A stretch of 64,000 nucleotides of DNA from Manis javanica (GCF_040802235.1 NC_133156.1:109832173-109896172), one strand, 5' to 3'. Shown: positions 1 through 13,018, numbered from the stretch's first letter. Notes: generated by a model not told the origin, from the sequence alone. Program-made: numbers and translations.

Positions 1-607
1 AGTGGGATAGGATAGAACCATATATGACATAGTAACATATCATATATGTTTGAGTCACAATGTAGCCTAAGATAATTTAACAGCACTTATTTATAGATTG
101 ATTACAACAGCCTTTTGAATCATAGTTTCTTTAAGTTTCTTTTAGTTTCCATAATTTCAAGCACTGGCTTGAATAACTCGTAGCATATTACCAACTTAAA
201 TGTAAAACATGAGAAATTATTAACTAATGGCCACAGCAAGCTGAACATTGGTCTAGAGAGACCAGACCCTTTTGAAAATAATCATAATTTTATTTTTGCA
301 TTAGTAGTTAACAGCATTATAAAGTTATGTATTATAAAATTACTTATTCATAGTTTAATTTATGTTCAGGCATACAATTCAACCCTGTAATTAATGTATA
401 AAATACCTTTTAATAGTATAAATCCACAGGTAGTGATTGTGATTATTATAAAATTGGCAAATTATGCACATCAACATAAGCATGCAGCTTTACAAAACTG
501 ATGACTTAAAATAGTAGTAAATTATAGAAAAATGCTTAGATGAAACAGGTAAGTGCATTTCTTATATTTTTAGGCTTTGAGGCTTTTTTCTCTTTATCCC
601 AATGCAG

Positions 608-739
608 ATAAGGTATGCCCGAGTATATTTGAGAGAAACTACCTTAATAACCCCTTTTCCAGTTTTACTTTTTGGTGGTGATATAGAAGTTCAACACCGG
701 GAGCGTCTTCTTTCTGTTGATGGCTGGATCTGTTTTCAG
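608..739 (+). CDS. DHX29: DHX29 antepenultimate coding exon
   Basis: 132 nt, 44 codons, phase 0 at both ends. It is preceded by a pyrimidine-rich tract and CAG, and followed by GTACAT. It encodes part of the C-terminal OB-fold segment, including LLFGGDIEVQHRERLLSVDG. Confidence 0.93.
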
Positions 740-3700
740 GTACATGCTATAATTTATCTTGATCTTGTTGATTATATTAAAATTCTACTTTCAGTGTCAC
801 TTAGATAGGTTTTTAAATATTTTATTGGAGCTTGCATAATTTCTTCCTATCATTTGATTTACAGGAAGAAGGCTTCCTTATTTTATCTTGCCTCTATGGC
901 TTTAAATCTGTTAAATTTGAAAATTAAATTATAGTGCTATCACAGATTGCATTTATTTTATCAGTAACAATTATAACTTGCTATATGTGTACTTTAGTAG
1001 TTAAATTTACACGGGTAATTCCAAACTTAATGCCCTGACAACCTTGTTAGATCTGTAGATTACTTTTTATAGATAAGGCACTTAAGCTCCTTGAGAAGGA
1101 AATAGCTTTCCTAGATTACTTGAATTGTTATTCGTAGAGCAAGACTTAGACCTACAATTATCTGATCCCCATACTCATGCCCCTTCCACTATATTGGTCC
1201 ACCCTTAAAAAGACACAGATTCACAACTTTTAATACATATTACCAGTTTCTTCTCTGGAAAAATTAGGCCAACCAGTGCTTCTGGAAGTAAGTTTATTTT
1301 TCTGTAGCCCCATCACCATTGACCAGTTATTGGTCTAAGCATTATACATTCTGCTGTGGTGTACCATGATAGCTGTTTGTCTAATGCTGGGGAGGTAAAT
1401 TTTAAATGCAACTTAAAAAATACATTCAGTTCTCAGAAAGAAGCTGGCATGGTAGAAATATTCATAACTGGATTGTGGTGATGGTTATACAACTCTATAA
1501 ACTTACTAAAAGTCATTGAATAATACACTTAACAATGAGTAAGTTTCTATGGTTTATAAATTATACTTCAATAAAGCTGTCAAAAAAATTATAGCCCACT
1601 GCAGTCTTCCCTTCCACAGAGTTGATGTAAGAGAAGAAACAGTGATTGGAATAATGGTTGCTTAATTTGGAAAGAAATATGAAATTTATGAATGCTTGAT
1701 AAGGAAATGAGGTTTGTATAGCTTAGCTACAGGAAGTAATTTGCTTGTATTTTTCCCTTAATGTTTTATATTAAAGTCAAGATGTGCTTAGGCAGATTGT
1801 AAGGTATACTTGCTTACCTTGATTTATTTAAACTCTGACATTCCAATTTGTCATCTTTTCTCCACAGGCCCCTGTAAAGATAGCTGTCATTTTCAAGCAG
1901 TTAAGAATTCTCATTGATTCTGTTCTAAGAAAAAAGCTTGAAAATCCTAAGATGTCCCTTGAAAGTAAGTGTTTGATTATAATGTATGTAGAAAACAGTA
2001 TTCTTTGGACATTGGAGTACAGTATAACACATTGAAATGTTAAATTCCATGTGATTAAAAATTGTTTTAACAAAACTTACGCTAAATTCCATCAGACTCA
2101 TACTAATTCTTCATTATTTGCAAACTAATTATCCTCTTGATTCTTTTAGTTTACTCCTTCCTCTTCTAAGCTTCACTTCTAAATATGATCTTTATCACAG
2201 AAAAAAGGATAAAACTGACCATTGTGAACTTTGCTACTTATTAGTATACTAAGAAACTGGTAATACTTTATTATAAAAAAAGTAATAAGAATGAGGGTTT
2301 TTCTGTGAGGTTCCCATCATGTTTTCACTACCATTCTCACAAAAGCAGAGCTATCAGTCTACATAAAATAAGTACACTATCCTTCAACAGAAATTTGCAG
2401 TGGATACCTGAGTTTCCAGTTAGTCTATGCAGTGTTTCCCAAACTTACTGAATCATCAGAATTATCTTGGCAGTTGTTAAAAATTTAAATCCATAGATCT
2501 ACCCAAGACATACTAAATTTCTATGGGAGAGGCCTATGGCTGTTAATATTTAAAAATTTTTTTTCATCTATAACACCTCCCCTCTACTACTATCCTACTT
2601 TTTAAATGCAGTTATGTTTAGTAAACTGGGTTATTTTTCTGGTATTTTTTCTGGTAGGACATCCCACATTTAGGATTCAGTTGGTTACGTCTTCATGCAT
2701 TGTTTGAACATGCTGTATTTCCTCTATTACATGCAAACTTGTAGTTATATCTAAAGATGTGATTAGAATCAGGTGTTTAGGAAAAGTATTTTCTAGTTGT
2801 ACTTCAGTCTTCCTGTTGCATCACATCAGGAAGCACTTAAATTTGTTTTGCCTGCTGTTAATGATATTAGCCATTGATTGGTGGATTCAGTGTATATTTA
2901 ACAAATATCCAGTTCATTTTCATTGTCAGTCAAACTGGGGAGCTACTCACTTAGTGCTACTGCCCTGAAGCCTGTAAGTGTTTACTGGCCTATAAGTGAA
3001 TGCATAAGCAATACACTATTAATTTTCCTATACTACTGGGAACTTAGAGGTGTGAGGTGTTTTCTTAAGAAGCATTATGCAGTACAACTCAGCCTTAGAG
3101 TTACATTATATAAAAAGCAGGTTGACCCTCAACTTTTTAGAAAAATGGATTTTAATATGATTTCATTGTTTCCCTTTGCCATGAAAGAGAACACAGAACT
3201 TACCCTTGGATGAAGCATATACTTTTGACTTGGGAGGGAGGATAGAAAGTACTTTAGTGTTCTTTCTGTATAATAATAAAAGTTGTGGTATAAAGCCAAG
3301 CTTTTGAAAACAGAGTAATTGAAGTTGCTCTTGTGCTCTCTCTTACTGTGCTCTAAGATTAAAAATCATGGCCTTCCTAGACTTAAGTTGTTCCCCTTGT
3401 AGCAGCAAGTGACCTTTTTTTTTCCTTTTTTTAAAAAAAAATGCCTCTGTAGCTCCCAGGAACCTGAGTGTCAGGCCATGAGCCCAGGTATCAAAATTTC
3501 CCATTGCAGTGCCACTGAAACCCAAAACATTCTTGTTGAAGTGTCTAACAAATAGATAATTTCAGTCTTGAAGTCCTGAAGATTACAACTATCTAAAGAC
3601 GGGTTATTAAGTTCTAAGGAAGTCACAATATCAGAGCAACTATTCACAAGTAGAAGCAGCTATTAACAAAACTTCCTTAGCAAATAATACAGCCTCTGTT

Positions 3701-4309
3701 GCCCTATTTATCAAATTAATTGGTGTTTGATTCCTTTGTTGTGTAGAGAGGTCTGTCACTTCCCCATTGACACCTCTCCAAAAGCACTTCCCTGTTAAAA
3801 TTTTGTTTCCTTTGGACTAAACATGGAGAAACTGATACCGGTTTCTTACTTGCCCATACTGTGGGAATCCTTATACACACTGTGAAGAACATGGGAGTCG
3901 GTAGAGCCTTTAGTATATTTAAGTCACATGAAAAAGTTAGGAAACTTCTTGTCTTAAAGGAATTTTTAAAGAAATAATTCCTTATAAATAACTAACAGTT
4001 ATATGACATCTTGTCTTTTGGCCTTAGCCTACTTTTTGTCCAAGTAGGTATAATACAACTATAGCAATAATTAAAATAATACTTGTAGGGTAGCCAATTA
4101 TATAGGGATCTCTAGTTTTTTAGTGAATATAGTGAATAGTTTGGATTCTAATTTAAAAGAACCTTTTAATGAAGTATGCCTGTTGTTTACGTGTGTATAC
4201 ATTGGAAAACAGCCAATGATGAATTTATTCATGGGTTTTTTTCTTCCATTCAGATGACAAGATTCTACAGATCATTACGGAATTGATAAAAACAGAGAAT
4301 AATAATTGA
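608..4309 (+). CDS. DHX29: DHX29, last three coding exons (ATP-dependent RNA helicase, C-terminal end)
   Basis: This is the 3' end of the DExH-box helicase DHX29, which binds the 40S subunit and helps 43S complexes scan structured 5' UTRs. Coding exons are 608-739, 1868-1964 and 4254-4309 (TGA at 4307-4309). They join in frame to give the last 94 or so residues. Exon 1 here contains TTLITPFPVLLFGGDIEVQH and DGWICFQ; the second begins APVKIAVIFKQLR; the last ends ELIKTENNN. These match the C-terminal OB-fold region of mammalian DHX29 as I remember it. Splice sites are canonical: acceptors CAG at 605-607, 1865-1867 and 4251-4253, donors GT at 740 and 1965. The helicase core lies to the left of the window. 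The terminal ENNN appears one Asn longer than the human end I recall. No break is seen. Confidence 0.93.
740..1867 (+). other. DHX29 intron, with an old L1 3' tail
   Basis: Intron between the two DHX29 exons. About 1450-1592 resembles the 3' UTR end of an old L1M element on the + strand: a gtggttatac / cactt / atacttcaataaagctgtc pattern followed by a short A-run. The rest shows nothing I recognise. Positions 1-607 are also DHX29 intron, A/T-rich, with no feature seen. Confidence 0.55.
1868..1964 (+). CDS. DHX29: DHX29 penultimate coding exon
   Basis: 97 nt, starting in phase 0 and ending after the first base of an Asn codon. It encodes APVKIAVIFKQLRILIDSVL and RKKLENPKMSLE. Donor is AAA|GTAAGT, acceptor CCACAG|G. 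Confidence 0.93.
2425..2580 (+). repeat. MER5-like hAT-Charlie DNA transposon fragment
   Basis: In the last DHX29 intron. It begins like the MER5 terminal repeat (CAGTGTTTCCCAAACTT) and continues with a diverged 'atcagaattatcttggcag' segment. Degraded, so the family call is tentative. The remaining intron (1965-4253) shows nothing else I can name. Confidence 0.4.
4254..4309 (+). CDS. DHX29: DHX29 terminal coding exon
   Basis: Completes the split Asn codon and encodes DKILQIITELIKTENNN, then TGA at 4307-4309. The acceptor follows a T-rich tract ending TTCCATTCAG. Confidence 0.93.
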
Positions 4310-4550
4310 AACTGAAATTCGTGGTCAAATGCTTTAAAAATTAAGATGAAGCTACGGTCATATTTTGTGAAAACGGACCTTTCCATTAAGTATTTCAGTA
4401 ATTAAAATGTTGGTACCAGCCATAACTTGGAGGTGGTGGAAAAAAGCACATACTTACACATGTGTAATTTTCTAGTTCTTTTTTAATGATGATTATTCCC
4501 AGTGTATTTGCCACTACATTTACAATAAATTCTTTGATATCATCCATGGT
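4310..4550 (+). other. DHX29: DHX29 3' UTR with poly(A) signal
   Basis: A short, A/T-rich 3' UTR. A canonical AATAAA lies at 4524-4529, so cleavage is expected around 4540-4555. The exact end cannot be read from sequence. Confidence 0.7.
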
Positions 4551-5129
4551 TTATACATCATTTTGTGCCTTATGGGCAAGGCTTGTGTCTGTAGTATCTG
4601 TAACTTAGTGTTGTGATTCTCTATATACATACCTTCTCTAATGGTCCTTGATGTTTGAGCAGTTTAGACCCTCTTGACTCAGAAGAAAAAAATGAGCTCC
4701 CAAGCCAGTTGTAATTAAATTTACATGGATAGGAACAACTTTAGAAGTCACTTATTTAATATTCACTGTTCAAATTTAAAACCTAAGTAAGTACATACTA
4801 TTAATATATGCCACCTATTTTATTAAGCATAAAGATGTAGTCTTAGAGGATAGGCAGGAATGGCTAATGCTACTGTCAACCTTGATGTATAGATAGCTTG
4901 CATGATTTTCCTCAATCGTAAGTTTTGGTGTCACTGCCCTTGAACTCTTTTTCTACCCATAGTTGAACTGGTAAGGTTGGCAACCTTGAGATAGTAAAGC
5001 ATGCTTAGATAGTTTTCAGTAGTCTCATTTGTTTCACTTACTCAGAATTGAAACTCCATTTTGATTATGTAGAGGAATTTTCCCTCCGTTTCCTATCAAA
5101 ATTGTTGAAGAACTTCAAACAGTTCTGTG

Positions 5130-5216
5130 TAGAAGCCCAGTCCAATTGAATGACTCTTGTAATAGGTACTCAATATTTGTTGATGAATGAATAAAAGAAA
5201 CTAACTTTTACTTTAT
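5130..5216 (+). repeat. L2 3'-tail fragment
   Basis: Ends in the L2-type tail 'ggtactcaatatttgttgatgaatgaataaaag'. Old and short. The surrounding 4551-5440 interval shows nothing else I recognise. Confidence 0.45.
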
Positions 5217-5449
5217 GTCCAGATAGAAGCAAACATAATACTTAGCAGCAATCCTAATTTAAAACCTAATTTTAGGTTTCTACCTGCATGATGATAGAGA
5301 ATTGAGAGCAATAGGTCAAATGTGGCTGCAGTATGGAATCCCTAGCAAGTGCCATTAATAGAAATGGAGAAGTCAGGTAAAGAACTAGATTGGGTACTGG
5401 AGGCAGTTATGTCATCTTGTACTATAAGGAAACAAACTGGAGTCCTGCA

Positions 5450-5655
5450 GGTGGAACTAACATTAGTCAATCACTGTGTGTGCAAGCTGGTGCCCAAATG
5501 TTTTGCATATTATTCAGTCTTCACAACAACCCTTTGAGGTGGGTAGTATATTATTCCTATTTGCAGATAAGGAAACTGAGGCACAGAGAAAAGAACTTGT
5601 CCAAGATCACATTTACAGTAAGTGGTGGAAGCATTATGGCTCAGGAGCATTTACA
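5450..5655 (-). repeat. MIR SINE, antisense
   Basis: Reads as a reverse-complement MIR: 'tcacaacaaccctttgaggtgggta', then 'cagataaggaaactgaggcacagag' and 'cttgtccaagatcaca'. MIR is an ancient tRNA-derived SINE. Apparent ORFs here are chance. Confidence 0.85.
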
Positions 5656-5819
5656 TTTCTGAAATGTAACTATTACTCCTTTTAAGTTGCAAAACAGTGT
5701 GGCTCACATCAGGATTAGAATCATAGGGTTAGTCTTCCACACAGTGGTGATAGTTAAAAGATGTGGGAATGGAGATAATCACCAAAGGAGAGAGCAGATA
5801 AGAGATAAGTGATATTAAA

Positions 5820-6290
5820 ATCTTGCAGAACTCCGTATTTCAAAGTCCATTCATTCCTTTCCATCTTCTCAGTCATCACTTGGACCTGAGTCACCATGAT
5901 TTTCACCAACTTCACTGTAGTAATCTCCAAACTAAGCTTTCCCCTAATCCCTCTAATCCATTCTCTCTACACCTGTAAGAATGATCTTTTAAAGAGATGT
6001 TTGTTGCTTGGCTGTTTAAATCTTTTGCCGTCCTCCTTATGCTCTTAAAATATAAAGAGTTCTAAACGTGACTTACAAAGCTCTTAAGTGATCTGGACCT
6101 TGGTACCCTCCAACCTCTTGTCCACTCTCCTGCTTCTTATGTGCTCCAGCCATACCAGGATCCTTGTGAATCCTAGGAGATGCCAAGTGGTTTTTTAAAC
6201 ATTCTACATTCTATTCTCTGCTGCAATGTACTGCTTCTGGTTCTTTGCCCAACAGACTTTATCCTGCTTCAATGTTATCTCTACACATCA
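5820..6290 (+). repeat. L2 LINE fragment
   Basis: Diverged L2 3' region: 'acaaagctcttaagtgatctgg', 'ccaacctcttgtccactctcc', 'gtgctccagccataccagg', 'ttctttgcccaacagactt'. An old mammalian-wide LINE. Confidence 0.7.
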
Positions 6291-6299
6291 CCCAACATT

Positions 6300-6785
6300 G
6301 TAATTAGGGAAATTCAAATCAAAACCATAATGAGATACCACCTCACCACTACTAAGACTGCTCAAAGACAATAGTGCTGATGAGAATTTGGAGAAATTGG
6401 ATAATTATGACTGAATAAGTGGGTAATAAACAACTTAAAAAATGGGCAAAGGACTTCAATAGACATTGTTCCAAAGAAGACATACAGATGGCCAATATGT
6501 ACATGAAAAGATGCTCAACATCACTAATCAAGGAAATACAACAAATCCGCAATGAAATATCACCTCACTTGTCAAATTGGTTATCAAAAAGACAAAAAAT
6601 AACAAGTATTGGCAAGGATGTGGAAAAAGGGGAGCCCTTTTACACTATTTTTGGCAATGTAAATTGGTGTAACCACTATGGAAAACAATATGGAGATTCC
6701 TCAAAAAAATTAAAAATAGAACAACTACATAATCCAGCAATTCAACTTTTTGATATTTAACCAAAGAAAATAAAAAGCTTTTAAG
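6300..6785 (+). repeat. L1 ORF2 3'-end fragments, two abutting pieces
   Basis: Two collinear-looking L1 pieces. The first (about 6300-6405) has 'attcaaatcaaaaccataatgagataccacctcac'. The second (about 6420-6785) restarts upstream with 'aaaaaatgggcaaaggacttcaatag' and again reaches 'atgaaatatcacctcactt'. The same ORF2 segment therefore occurs twice. This suggests either two insertions or an internal duplication. The open frame 6419-6760 is an L1 ORF2 remnant, not a host gene. Confidence 0.8.
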
Positions 6786-6789
6786 ATTT

Positions 6790-9265
6790 TTCTCTTTATT
6801 ACTGGGTATCAGCAGTTTGACTGATGTGCTTAGATATATATTTTTTTAAATACATACATCCTGCTTGGGGTTCACTGACCTTTTTTAATCTGTTAATTTC
6901 TTTTACCAGTTTTGGTAACCTCAAGCATCATCTCTTCAAGTCTTGCTTCTGAGCTACTCTGTTTGCCTCCTGGAACACTAATTTTATATATGTTAGACTA
7001 TTTGTTCCCTATGTTGTTTTATGTACTGTGCCTCCCCCTACCCACCATTCTTCTCTGTGATTGAGTTTGGATGGTTTCTATTGATCTGTTTTCCACTCCA
7101 ACAGTCTTGTCTTCTGCTATATGGATCCAGACTGCTGTCAACGTCATTCAATGATGGTAATTTCAGACATTTTTCAATTATAATACATTCATTTGATTAT
7201 TTTTTTTAGATTTTCTTTTTTGTCCATTTTGCCCATCTTGCCTTTAAGTGTGTTTTCCTTAACATACTTATAATTATTCTAAACCCTTGTCTACTAATTC
7301 TAATAATTCATCTGTGGATGAATATGCTCCCACTGGCCGACTGAAGTGTTTTACTAAAGTAAAACAATCATGAGATGCTGGAAAGAGAATCAGAATGATT
7401 TACCCAAATGAAAAGATAAATATTCCAGGAAAGATGTGCTCATTCATTGGGCTCTCAAGTACAAAAATTGGAAATATTTCTTGGAGAAGACATCAGACCC
7501 TAATGAGAGTCCACTAGGAGGACAAAATTTGACACAGAATTTTCTGCTGATTCACACAAGAGGAAGATTCCAATAAAAAAAAGCTAGAGTCACAGGTGAA
7601 GAAGACAACTTCAGCGAAGTACCAACCTTAACGATGAGCTAGTAAGTACACTTTGGTTTAGACAAACCAAGCAAGACGAAGAAAAACAGATCTAGGATAA
7701 GAGCAGGATTTAAAGAACTTCTAGAAGGAATGAGAAGGGAGATTTTAAAGTTAGGTTTGGGCATCCTAAAGCTCAGGTTAAGAAACGTTTAAGCCATTTA
7801 AAAGGGGGATTGCTATATATAACTGTGATCATGGGTAGGGCAGCTGCCTAACAAGTAAACTTCAGTCAGGCATAGAGACCTCATAACCTAGAAAACACTG
7901 ACTAGGATATACGATCTGTGAGCAACTCGGAATCCCATTAGAGTAAACAGTAGCACCAAACTAAAATTCTTTCCAGCCAGAAGTCCAAATGACTAGACTA
8001 GGACAGAGTCACACAACTAGCTACTAAAAATTTAGACTAGAATTTGTAGAATAAGGAATCAGTCCTCTCAAAATGCATCTATCTTGTCTTTAAATGTCAG
8101 TTCTTTGGATATGCTTTTCCCTTAGTTACATAGTAAATATGCTTGTAGAAGATACTAGCTTAGCCTCTAGAAAACAAGTGAGAAAAGGGTCTGGTGAGCA
8201 AGGTAGCTGTAGCCTAAAATAGAGTACCTGGACTCTCTGAAATAAAGACCAAACAAACCTGGGATTGGCTGTGCATATCAATACATTGGGTTTTCCCTCT
8301 ACTAACCCATTTTGGTAAATTCAAAATCTGTCATAATTTTGGCATAGGACCAGTCATTTTGAAAATGAAGAAGTCAAAAAAAAAATTGCCCATACTTTTC
8401 CAAATGCCAGAGAGGGGCTAGTTTATTTTTATTACATACTCAATTTCTAAGTAGAATACAGAATTTGGAGATGGGTGGGGACACACACACATTTTACATT
8501 TAATTCCAAATTGGCATTATTAATTTTCTTCAAACCACTGTCTGCTGAAAGTCATTAACAAGCAGGTCCTATTCAGCTTCACTGTGCATGTCCTCTCCCC
8601 TCATCTAACATCTCTGTTCATCCAAAGTCCCTATGGGTAAAGGCCTAGGGGAGTGGTAATGCCGCAGGCAAGCCCAGCCCCTCTGGAGGGGAAGGGTTGA
8701 AGAAGGGCTGGGAAAGGAGCTGAAATGTAGAGCAAAAGGGGAAAAACCAAGCAGTGTAAATTTAAGATTAGTTGATTTCAAAGGGGTAAAAAAATCTGCC
8801 CAGGATAGATGGAAATACATGGGTGTGAGTGAAGAAAAACAATAGTAGCAAAAAAACAGGAGGGTGTAAGGAAACATTCCATTTTTAGGTAAGATGGGGT
8901 GTTTGCGGACATAAGTAGTAGCTTTGCCACTATTTATGTTTCGGACTATTGAAAGTTTGTGCTAAGGTAGAGAGAAATTTTTCCTTTGCAGCTTGAACGT
9001 TAGCATCCTATCATTTCTAAATAACTGCCAACAAACTAAGTATCCAAAAAAAGGTGGAATTTGCAGTTTGATGACCAAATTTCAGGAAATCACTTTGGAG
9101 CAAGGGATATATCTTACCATATGCAAAACTTTCTGAAATGCTTAACTAGGAAGTAGATAATGGTATATGCATTTGATGCAAAACTGTAGCTATTAAAAAT
9201 AATGATTTTGAAGGATATTTAATGATTTTGGGAAAATACCATGACATGAAATGTTAAGTGAGTTA
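6790..9265. other. Intergenic, no gene recognised
   Basis: A/T-rich and diverged. The stretch 6790-7340 has a T-rich texture like old antisense LINE or LTR sequence, but I cannot assign a family. From 7340 to 9265 I see neither a gene nor a confidently named repeat. The antisense ORF at 8605-8877 has no recognisable motif. Confidence 0.5.
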
Positions 9266-9269
9266 AAGC

Positions 9270-9705
9270 AGGTGGGACAGAGACAGCGCAATGGGTAGAC
9301 AGAACTGTTTGCTCTTTCTAAGCATACAAGGAGACTACATTTCCCAGCCTTCCTTGGGTGAGGTTGGGATCATATGACTGGATTTCTCATCAATGAGAAT
9401 CTGATCAAAAATGATTCGCACATTCTAATCTCAGGCAGTGAAGGATTCGCTGCAAGTTCTCCAAGCTCCCTCTCCTATACCCATGGCTGAAGGCACAGAA
9501 TGCCAATGATGGTGATTTGCAAATGAGAAGCAGCTCTGATCTCGAACTCACTGTTGAAGGAAAGCAGACCAAGACAGTGCTGCCTAACATGGAAGGACTG
9601 TGCTGAAACAAGAAACTAACCTTTGTTTCCTTTAGCCGTCAAGACTAGGTTCAGTTGTTAGGGCAAAGGATACACCAGGATACAAGCTACTTATATGAAG
9701 GCCTA
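9270..9705 (+). repeat. MaLR (MLT1-like) LTR
   Basis: Diverged MLT1 pattern: 'gagactacatttcccagcctt', 'ggatcatatgactgg', then the 3' part 'gaaacaagaaactaacctttgtttcctttagcc' followed by 'gttgttagg'. An old non-coding LTR. Subfamily is not determined. Confidence 0.5.
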
Positions 9706-9969
9706 ATTTTGTTAATAAAAAATATATAGAGAAACACCTATATGTATTGTGTAAATGTTTTTAGATATACATTTAGGTGTCTAAAAGATAATTTTATGGC
9801 AACAGACAGGCATTCCTTTCTAATTACGAATATACAGTGAGTATCATTAATGAAAAGGTAACTGGGCAAGGCTCAGGGCAGACACTGAACAGTACTGGAT
9901 GCGCTGAAATGTATTCCTATGGTGTGTATTGATTGCCTGATTGGAACAGTGGGTGCATGCTACTGTTAC

Positions 9970-9982
9970 TACTCTTCCTGGA
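9970..9982 (+). repeat. Direct repeat, left copy (target-site duplication of the L1 at 9983-13018)
   Basis: TACTCTTCCTGGA, identical to 13019-13031. It sits immediately 5' of the L1 5' UTR start. Confidence 0.7.
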
Positions 9983-12900
9983 GGGATTAAAGATGGCAGT
10001 GTGAGAGGTGAGACAGAGAACTCCTCCCAAAACCACATATTCTATGAAAATATAGTTAATAAAACTAATCTTAAAAGAACAACAGGAAAGAAGGCTGTGC
10101 CACACTACATACACCTGGAGAAAAGAGCAGACCTCACAAAATAGGGTAACGTATCAAAGCCTTGATCTGGGGGGACCCAAGCCCTTCTCCCATCCCAGCT
10201 CACGGTGGGAGGAAGAGAAACAGAGCAGGGGGGTGGGGGTGGGAGTGGGGAGGGTATGGAGGAAACATAGGACTGCTGAACACCCAGCTCTGGAGATATG
10301 CTTTGGGAGCACAAACCTATATTGCATGGTGCTCTGGAGATTAGCGGGGTTGGAAAGCTGAGACAGGTGGACTACTTGGAGAGACTGAGATTCCAGCTAT
10401 TTGTGGAAAACAGGAATCCATATCCAGCTGCTCTGGGACAAAAGAAAGGCAGGCAGTCTGAGAGACATCCTAACAAGAGAAGGTTGCTAAGGAGGCAAGG
10501 ATTTCACAGAGCTTGCTGCTCAGGAGAAAGGATAGGTGGACAAAATTGGGTACACTCTGCCCTGCAGGTTGTGAACTTTCAGGAGCTTCAGGGCTCCATC
10601 TCCCTGGCTGGCTACTCAGCTCCGAGACCCCCCACCATGAAATGCAGCCTGCTGCGCCTTCCTCCTGGTCTTCCGGCACCCGTTCGCAAACGAGCATTCC
10701 CTGCACTGGCATCAGGCCAGCCAGAGGGAGGCCCCACCTATGGCAGCTAAAATGCAAAGTACAGAGGCTTTCACCTGTATGCTCAGCCCCCTGGTTCTGA
10801 CAGTGGAGACAGGCACAGCAGCCAGGAAGCAGGAAACAGCTCTTTCCATCCCCCAGGTACCAGCACCACTCCCCTGTGACCTCAACATCACTCCAGGGGC
10901 TGAGCAGCTCCAGAGAGTAGAGCTTCTGGGAACTAGAGGGCACCACAGACAAATATGAAATGTCAAAGGAACCTGGTTCAAACCAAAATCCCATAAACAC
11001 CAGAAAGAGGAACAAGTGACACTGAACTCATCAATCTTTCTGAAGGAGAGTTCAAAATAAAAATCATAAACATGCTCATGGAGGTTCAGAAAAACATTCA
11101 AGAACTCAGGGATGAATTTATTAGGATGGAGATTCAATCATTGAGAAACTCCATATGTGAAATGAAACACACATGGAGGGATTTAAAAGCAGATTAGATG
11201 TAGTAGAAGAGATGGTAAATGGAATAGAAATTAGAGAAGAGGAAAACAAGCTGAGGCACACAGAGAAGAAAGGATCTCTAGGAATGAAAGAATACTAAGA
11301 CAACTGTGTGACCAATCCAAATGGAACAATATTCACATTATGGGGTACCAGAAGAAGAGAGAAAGAAAGGAATAGAAAGTGCCTTTGAGGAGGTAATTGC
11401 TGAAAAATTCCCCAGTCTGGGAAAGGAGATAGTCTCTCAGGCCATGGAGGTGCACAGATCTCCCAACACAAGGGACCCAAGGAAGAAAACACCAAGACAT
11501 ATAATAATTAATATGGCAAAGATCAAGGATAAGGACAGACATTTAAAAGCAGCTAGAGAGAGAGAAAACATCACATAAAAAGGAAAACCCATTAGGCTAT
11601 CATCACACTTTTCAACAGAAACCTTACAGGCCAGAAGGGAGTGGCATGATGTATTTAATGCAATGAAACAGAAGAGCCTCCACTCAAGAATACTCTACTC
11701 TGCAAGATTATCATTAAATTTGGAGGGAGTAAACAGTTTCCAGATAAGCAAAAGCTGAGAGAATTTACCTCCCACAAACCACCGCTACAGTATATTTTGG
11801 AAGGACTGCTATAGATGGTAGTATTCCTAAGGCTAAATAGCTGTCACCAGAGGAAATAAAACCACAGTAGAAAGTAGAACAATTAATTACTAAGCAGATG
11901 CAAAATCAAATCAACTACCCCTAAAGTCAGTCAAGGGATAGACAAAGAGTACAGAATATGATACCTAATATATAAAGAATGGAGGAGGAAGAAAAAGGGG
12001 GGATGGGAAATAACCTTAAGGTTGTGTTTGTAATAACATTTGAAGTGAGTTAAATTAAACTGTTAAATAGTAAAGGAATTACCCTTGAACCTTTGGTAAC
12101 CACAAATCTAAAGCCTGCATTGGCAATAAGTACATACCTATTGATAATCACCCAAATGTAAATGGTCTGAATGCACCAATCAAAAGACATAGAGTCACTG
12201 AATGGATTAAAAAAACAAGACTCATCTATATGCTGTGTACAAGAGACTCACTTTAAACCCAAAGACATACACAGACTAAAAGTGAAGGGATGGAAAAAGA
12301 TATTTCATGCAACTAACAGGGAGAAAAAAGCAGGAGTTGCAGTACTAGTATCAGACAAAATAGACTTCAAAACAAAGAAAGTAACAAGAGACAAAGAAGG
12401 ACACTACATAATGATAAAGGGCTCAGTCCAACAAGAGGATATAACCATTATAAATATCTATGCACCTAACACAGGAGCACCTACGTATGTGAAGCAAATA
12501 CTAACAGAATTAAAAGGGGAAATAATGCAATGCATTCATTCTAGGAGACTTCAACACACCACCCACTCCAAAGGACAGATCAACCAGACAGAAAATAATT
12601 AAGGACACAGAGTCATTGAACAACACACTAGAACAGATGGACCTAATAGACATCTACAGAACTCTCCACTCAAAAGCAGCAGGATATACATTCTTCTCAA
12701 GTGCACATGGAACATTTTCAAGAATAGATCATATACTAGGCCACAAAAAGAACCTCAGTAAATTAAAAAAGATTGAGATTGTATTAACCAGCTTCTCAGG
12801 CTACAAAAGTATGAAACTAGAAATAAATTACACAAAGAAAATGAAAAATCCCATAAATACATGAAGGCTTAAGAACATGCTGCCAAATAACCAATGGATC

Positions 12901-13018
12901 AATGACCAAATAAAAACAGAGATCAAGCAATACATGGAGACAAATGACAACAATAATTCAACACCACAAAATCTGTGGGATACAGTGAAGGCCATGCTAA
13001 GAGGAAAGTGTATTGCAA
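9983..13018 (+). mobile_element. L1 retrotransposon, 5' end present, 3' end missing
   Basis: Decayed LINE-1 on the + strand. The 5' UTR spans about 9983-10985 and starts ttaaagatggcagtgtgagagg. ORF1 remnants lie at about 11015-11800: a coiled-coil-like part, then the C-terminal domain pattern PRHIIINMAKIKDK and LKAARE near 11490-11560. The ORF2 endonuclease region is at about 12135-13018, with CVQETHFKPKD and the SAHGTFSRIDHILGHK motif near 12706-12760. Stops and frameshifts break every frame. Sequence stops at 13018, far short of the ORF2 reverse transcriptase, with no poly(A), yet a 13-bp direct repeat flanks it. Same 5' UTR family as the copy at 15279-20487. Confidence 0.9.

Noticed and set aside
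602-808. 68-codon ORF taken as a separate small gene
   Set aside because: It is a DHX29 exon (608-739) plus flanking intron read through. The ATG at 602 straddles the splice acceptor.
10470-11015. 181-codon - strand ORF
   Set aside because: Lies antisense to the L1 5' UTR. A similar antisense frame appears over the second L1 copy, so it belongs to the repeat.
12171-12864. ORFs that look like an endonuclease gene
   Set aside because: They are the L1 ORF2 endonuclease domain, broken by stops and part of the element at 9983-13018.
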